Origin: Gemmataceae bacterium
GTDB lineage: Bacteria > Planctomycetota > Planctomycetia > Gemmatales > Gemmataceae
Reading direction: 5' to 3'
Assembly: GCA_947490035.1 (NCBI GenBank)
Contig: CANLGS010000096.1
Coordinates: 1-9,340, forward strand
DNA length: 9,340 bases
Positions 7,251 through 9,340 of the stretch are shown piece by piece. The position numbers and the translations under genes were made by a program. Below the pieces are notes generated by a model. That model was not told where the DNA came from. It searched no databases and saw only the letters and a program-made list of their open reading frames with translations. Each line of letters begins with the position of its first letter. Position 1 is the first letter of the stretch.

Positions 7251-7259
7251 TCGCCGGTT
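7240..7259. other. Leader hairpin just upstream of the gene 3 ribosome binding site
   Basis: Arms AACCGGCG (7240-7247) and CGCCGGTT (7252-7259) form a perfect 8-bp stem with a 4-base loop. On the transcribed strand the stem ends 8 bases before the GAGGG site of gene 3. It could affect translation initiation or mRNA stability. A comparable hairpin occupies the equivalent place ahead of gene 4. Confidence 0.55.
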
Positions 7260-7325
7260 TGGGTCAGGGTCGGGGAGCGGAGTCGGTCCCACGGGAGAAT
7301 CATTCGCGGGCCGGGCGCGGGCGCC

Positions 7326-7340
7326 AAAAAAATCACGTGA
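7326..7340. other. A7 run abutting the palindrome TCACGTGA
   Basis: In very GC-rich surroundings, seven A (7326-7332, T7 on the transcribed strand) directly adjoin the perfect 8-bp palindrome TCACGTGA (7333-7340). A short flanking pair, GCCAA at 7323-7327 and TTGGC at 7344-7348, could close a larger imperfect loop. This could be an operator-like site or part of a weak terminator; the sequence alone does not decide. It lies in the 175-bp gap between genes 2 and 3. Confidence 0.3.
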
Positions 7341-7357
7341 CACTTGGCCTTCTTCTT

Positions 7358-7386
7358 CTCGTTGCGACGCTCGGCGTCGCAACGAG
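7358..7386. repeat. Perfect REP-like hairpin (13-bp stem, 3-base loop) after gene 2
   Basis: The arms are 7358-7370 (CTCGTTGCGACGC) and 7374-7386 (GCGTCGCAACGAG), with the loop TCG at 7371-7373. It begins 9 bases past the stop of gene 2 on the transcribed strand. It is not followed at once by a T-run (AAGAAGAAGG follows), so a classical intrinsic terminator is unlikely. It may protect the 3' end of an upstream transcript or be a dispersed palindromic repeat. Its centre, ACGCTCGGCGT (7367-7377), matches the centre of the palindromes at 4713-4833 at 10 of 11 positions. Confidence 0.85.
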
Positions 7387-7395
7387 GTGGCGGCC

Positions 7396-8496
7396 TCACT
7401 GGTTCAAGTCCTGGCGCGCCAGCGAGAACGGGTCGCTGCCCGCCGGGTAGTAGCCGGTGGTCAGGTCCGGCCAGGTCACCTGGTTGTTCCCGATCGTGCC
7501 GGACTGCCGGATCGACAGGATGTACGAATCGCCGCCTTTCCGAAATGCGGTCACCAGATCCGGCCCCTGACGGATCCGCATGCTGGGCACCTTGGTGGCG
7601 TCCCGGACCAGGAGGAATATCTGACCGCTCGTGGCGCCGACGAGTTTCCCGTCCGGGCCGAAGATCACGTCGAAGTCGGTCGTGGTGTTCGGCGGCGGGC
7701 CGACGCTCCCGACCCTGTAGTGAAGGTTCGGGTCGGTGTTAGTCAGGTCCTGGGTGTTCAGATCGACGCACACGCCTTTCGTCAGCAGGACGGTCGGTTC
7801 GCCGACCAGCGGCGTCGCCAGAAGGTAGATCGCGAAGTGGTACACCACCGCGTCCGTGCCGGCGCCCATCACCGCGTCCGGGTACACGTCGAGTAGTGCC
7901 TCGCCGCTGTACCGGCCGCTCCCGGCCGGCACCTCGCGGAAGCCGGGCGCGGCGATAGAGCTGATCCGGTGCCACGTGCCGAACACCGGCATCACGATCG
8001 TACAGCCGGACTTGACCTGGCTCGCCTGGTCGAAGGTCAGGTTCTCGACGAAGCACTGGCGGTTGGTGATCGTGCCGGGCAGCGGGTTGGCCGAACCGAC
8101 TGCGGCGACCTTGTATGTGAACCGCACCCGCGGTTCGAGGTCGGGGTTGGCCGTCGGGTTCTGAGCGGTCGGCGTCAGCGGCTTCGGGTTCGGGATCAGC
8201 GGCGGCGGCAGTTCGACGTACTGCAACTCGGTCACCAGCCGCGGGTCGCCGGGCTTGGTCGTGTCCACGATGAACCGGACGCCGCGCGGCGCCTTGTCGC
8301 GGCTGGCCATCGCCTGGGCCAACTTGCACGTGCTGCCCACGTCACTGACGGCGTTGCGCACGCGGTCGTTGTCGCGCGCGCCGGGGTACATCAGCAGCCC
8401 GAACCCCGCCAGCGCGAGGATGATCGAGATGGCGACGAGGAGTTCGATCAGGGTGAACCCGCGGCGCCCGCCGCGGGAGGTGTTCGTGCGCGTCAT
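7396..8496 (-). CDS. GspH/FimT-like pseudopilin, 366 aa (gene 2)
   Basis: The protein opens with a textbook class III signal: basic leader MTRTNTSRGGRRG (1-13), cleavage expected after Gly13, then FTLIELLVAISIILALAGFG with Glu at mature +5 (residue 18) and a hydrophobic helix to about residue 36. Residues 43-75 (RVRNAVSDVGSTCKLAQAM... then APRGVRF) resemble the alpha-1/beta transition of GspH/FimT, where an AxxxA-type helix is followed by a strand reading G-V-x-F. Near the C-terminus, DVIFGPDGKLVGATSG (276-291) matches the F-x-P-x-G-type strand common at the end of GspH domains. At 366 residues it is about twice the usual GspH/FimT length, with a proline-rich insertion around 97-120 (PPPLIPNPKPLTP). 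Four Cys (57, 148, 165, 243) could form disulfides outside the cytoplasm. The start is fixed by the AAGGGG site and by the leader. Role inferred: minor pseudopilin at the tip of a pseudopilus. A Verru_Chthon-type cassette protein is an alternative family name. Confidence 0.9.
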   Translation of the reverse strand: MTRTNTSRGGRRGFTLIELLVAISIILALAGFGLLMYPGARDNDRVRNAVSDVGSTCKLAQAMASRDKAPRGVRFIVDTTKPGDPRLVTELQYVELPPPLIPNPKPLTPTAQNPTANPDLEPRVRFTYKVAAVGSANPLPGTITNRQCFVENLTFDQASQVKSGCTIVMPVFGTWHRISSIAAPGFREVPAGSGRYSGEALLDVYPDAVMGAGTDAVVYHFAIYLLATPLVGEPTVLLTKGVCVDLNTQDLTNTDPNLHYRVGSVGPPPNTTTDFDVIFGPDGKLVGATSGQIFLLVRDATKVPSMRIRQGPDLVTAFRKGGDSYILSIRQSGTIGNNQVTWPDLTTGYYPAGSDPFSLARQDLNQ

Positions 8497-8503
8497 GGCC
8501 TGT

Positions 8504-8509
8504 CCCCTT
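8504..8509 (-). promoter_or_regulatory. Ribosome binding site of gene 2 (AAGGGG)
   Basis: On the minus strand AAGGGG lies 7 bases before the ATG at 8496, inside the 14-bp gap after the TAA of gene 1. It supports the start chosen for gene 2. The tight spacing suggests genes 1 and 2 are transcribed together. Confidence 0.65.
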
Positions 8510-8510
8510 G

Positions 8511-9340
8511 TTACTTACCCTGGCGGTCGAACTGGTAGCCGATCAGGTCGTCGCTGCCGGCCGCGAAGTTGTCGTAGACCTTGTTCTTGCCGAAGCTGAT
8601 GACCGAGGGCCGGCGGTTCCGCCTGGCCGTGCCGGTCGGCGGATCACCGAACCCGAGGTTCGGCGATGTGGCCGTGGTCTTGTTCAGGTAGGTCCGGTTG
8701 GCTGTGCCGACCGCACCGGTCCACCCGGCGACGAGGTTCTTCGGGTCGAGCGGGTCGATGGTACTGCCGGGCGCGAGGTGCGAGTAGGGGGCGGCGTCGA
8801 GTTCGGCGCTGCGCAGCCACCGCCGGTACGTCAGTGGCGTGCCGCGGCGGTCGATGAACATCTCAAAGTCCTTGACGCCGAACTTGACCGTCCGCTTCTC
8901 GCCGGCGGCGACGTTGTCCGGGCTGCCCCCAGTCCCGCCCACGGACCGCTCGGTCAGGATCAGGTACAGCAGCACCGCCGCCTCCTCGTCGGCCGTCGCG
9001 CCCGTCACTCTGACCACCGCCTTGAACGTCGATTTCTTCTCGTACTTGTAGCCGTTGATGGTGAAGTCGTTGGCGGCCTCGACGAAGGTTTCGGGGAAGT
9101 GGGCGCGGAGCGTAGCGGCCGTGTGGACCGCCCGCGCCCGATCGACGTTGCCCTCACAGAACGCGACGATCTCGTCGGGAATCGGCTGCTGGTGGCACTT
9201 CTGGAGAACCGCGCTGTAGTCGTCGTACAGTTTGAGCTGGCGCTGTTTGATCTGGGTCTTGTCTGCCTCCGCCGCCGCGGTCTCGCGGAACCGCATCGAG
9301 GCGGAGACGATCAGCCCGATGAGCAGCGACATGATGCTGA
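8511..9340 (-). CDS. Pseudopilin-like protein, 5'-truncated at the window edge (gene 1, possibly GspG-like by position)
   Basis: The frame stays open to the last base of the window. The first possible Met is at 9332, but the two codons before it read Ser-Ile, giving ...SIMSLLIGLIVSASMRFRE. This looks like the second half of a pilin N-terminal helix (compare FTLIELLVVISI...), so the true start and the leader/cleavage site lie beyond the window. After the helix comes a charged stretch, AAAEADKTQIKQRQLKLYDDYSAVLQK, which fits the amphipathic rest of a pilin alpha-1 helix. The remaining ~230 residues are a soluble domain I do not recognise; it is rich in Gly/Thr/Asp and ends in DRQGK with TAA at 8513-8511. 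Being first of the five and followed only 14 bp later by a GspH/FimT-like gene, it sits where gspG would be in a G-H-I-J-K order. That assignment is positional inference only. Expected location is the inner membrane and then a periplasmic pseudopilus. Confidence 0.8.
   Translation of the reverse strand, partial: SIMSLLIGLIVSASMRFRETAAAEADKTQIKQRQLKLYDDYSAVLQKCHQQPIPDEIVAFCEGNVDRARAVHTAATLRAHFPETFVEAANDFTINGYKYEKKSTFKAVVRVTGATADEEAAVLLYLILTERSVGGTGGSPDNVAAGEKRTVKFGVKDFEMFIDRRGTPLTYRRWLRSAELDAAPYSHLAPGSTIDPLDPKNLVAGWTGAVGTANRTYLNKTTATSPNLGFGDPPTGTARRNRRPSVISFGKNKVYDNFAAGSDDLIGYQFDRQGK

Noticed and set aside
7221..7382. Upstream extension of gene 3 to the ATG at 7382
   Set aside because: That ATG is inside the REP-like hairpin and the added 54 residues do not resemble a leader. 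The GAGGG site and the leader shared with gene 4 point to 7220.
7326..7386. Classical intrinsic terminator after gene 2
   Set aside because: The strong stem at 7358-7386 is followed by AAGAAGAAGG on the transcribed strand, and the T7 run comes 25 bases later, too far for a standard intrinsic terminator.
1..9340. CRISPR array, tRNA/rRNA gene, transposase or toxin-antitoxin genes
   Set aside because: No regularly spaced repeats, no cloverleaf-like or rRNA-like sequence and no transposase-like frame were seen. Almost all the DNA is accounted for by the five genes.

Overview
The window is a GC-rich, almost fully coding stretch with five consecutive genes on the minus strand, so transcription runs from high to low coordinates. 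All five encode proteins with a type IV pilin-like (pseudopilin) N-terminus: a short basic leader, a prepilin-peptidase-like cleavage site and one hydrophobic helix. The base composition and the style of the proteins suggest a planctomycete, probably of the Gemmata group. The style features are RR(A/G)FTLIELLV leaders on large, otherwise poorly conserved ectodomains, a 'PGMTMPEVLVAIFVVAIGL' type PilV-like protein, and a very large PilX/GspK-like protein. This is recognition from memory; no phylogenetic marker is present.

Layout in transcription order: (1) 9340-8511, a 5'-truncated pseudopilin whose start lies outside the window; (2) 8496-7396, a GspH/FimT-like pseudopilin; (3) 7220-6207, a GspI/PilV-like pseudopilin; (4) 6126-4843, a GspJ/PilW-like pseudopilin; (5) 4679-39, a 1546-residue GspK/PilX-like giant without the conserved Glu+5. 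The order resembles the G-H-I-J-K pseudopilin order of type II secretion operons and the fimT-pilV-pilW-pilX order of minor pilin operons. It also recalls the multi-gene 'Verru_Chthon' pseudopilin cassettes of Verrucomicrobia. A reasonable working model is one operon for a set of minor pseudopilins that assemble at the tip of a pseudopilus, with the giant K-like protein exposed in the periplasm or at the surface. No ATPase, platform protein, secretin or prepilin peptidase gene is present here, so the assembly machinery would have to be encoded elsewhere.

The gaps between genes are 14, 175, 80 and 163 bp, and the longer ones are structured. Genes 3 and 4 share a nearly identical 33-base translation-initiation region (30 of 33 positions), each with a GC-rich hairpin just upstream of the ribosome binding site. 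The gene 2/3 gap holds a perfect 13-bp stem with a 3-base loop, and an A7 run next to an 8-bp palindrome. The gene 4/5 gap holds a perfect 24-bp inverted repeat whose arms are themselves hairpins. The REP-like hairpins in these two gaps share an 11-base core (ACGCTC[C/G]GCGT), which suggests a dispersed palindromic repeat family.

No tRNA, rRNA, CRISPR, transposase or clear promoter was seen. No intergenic stretch exceeds 175 bp. The long open frames on the plus strand are antisense shadows of the GC-rich minus-strand genes.
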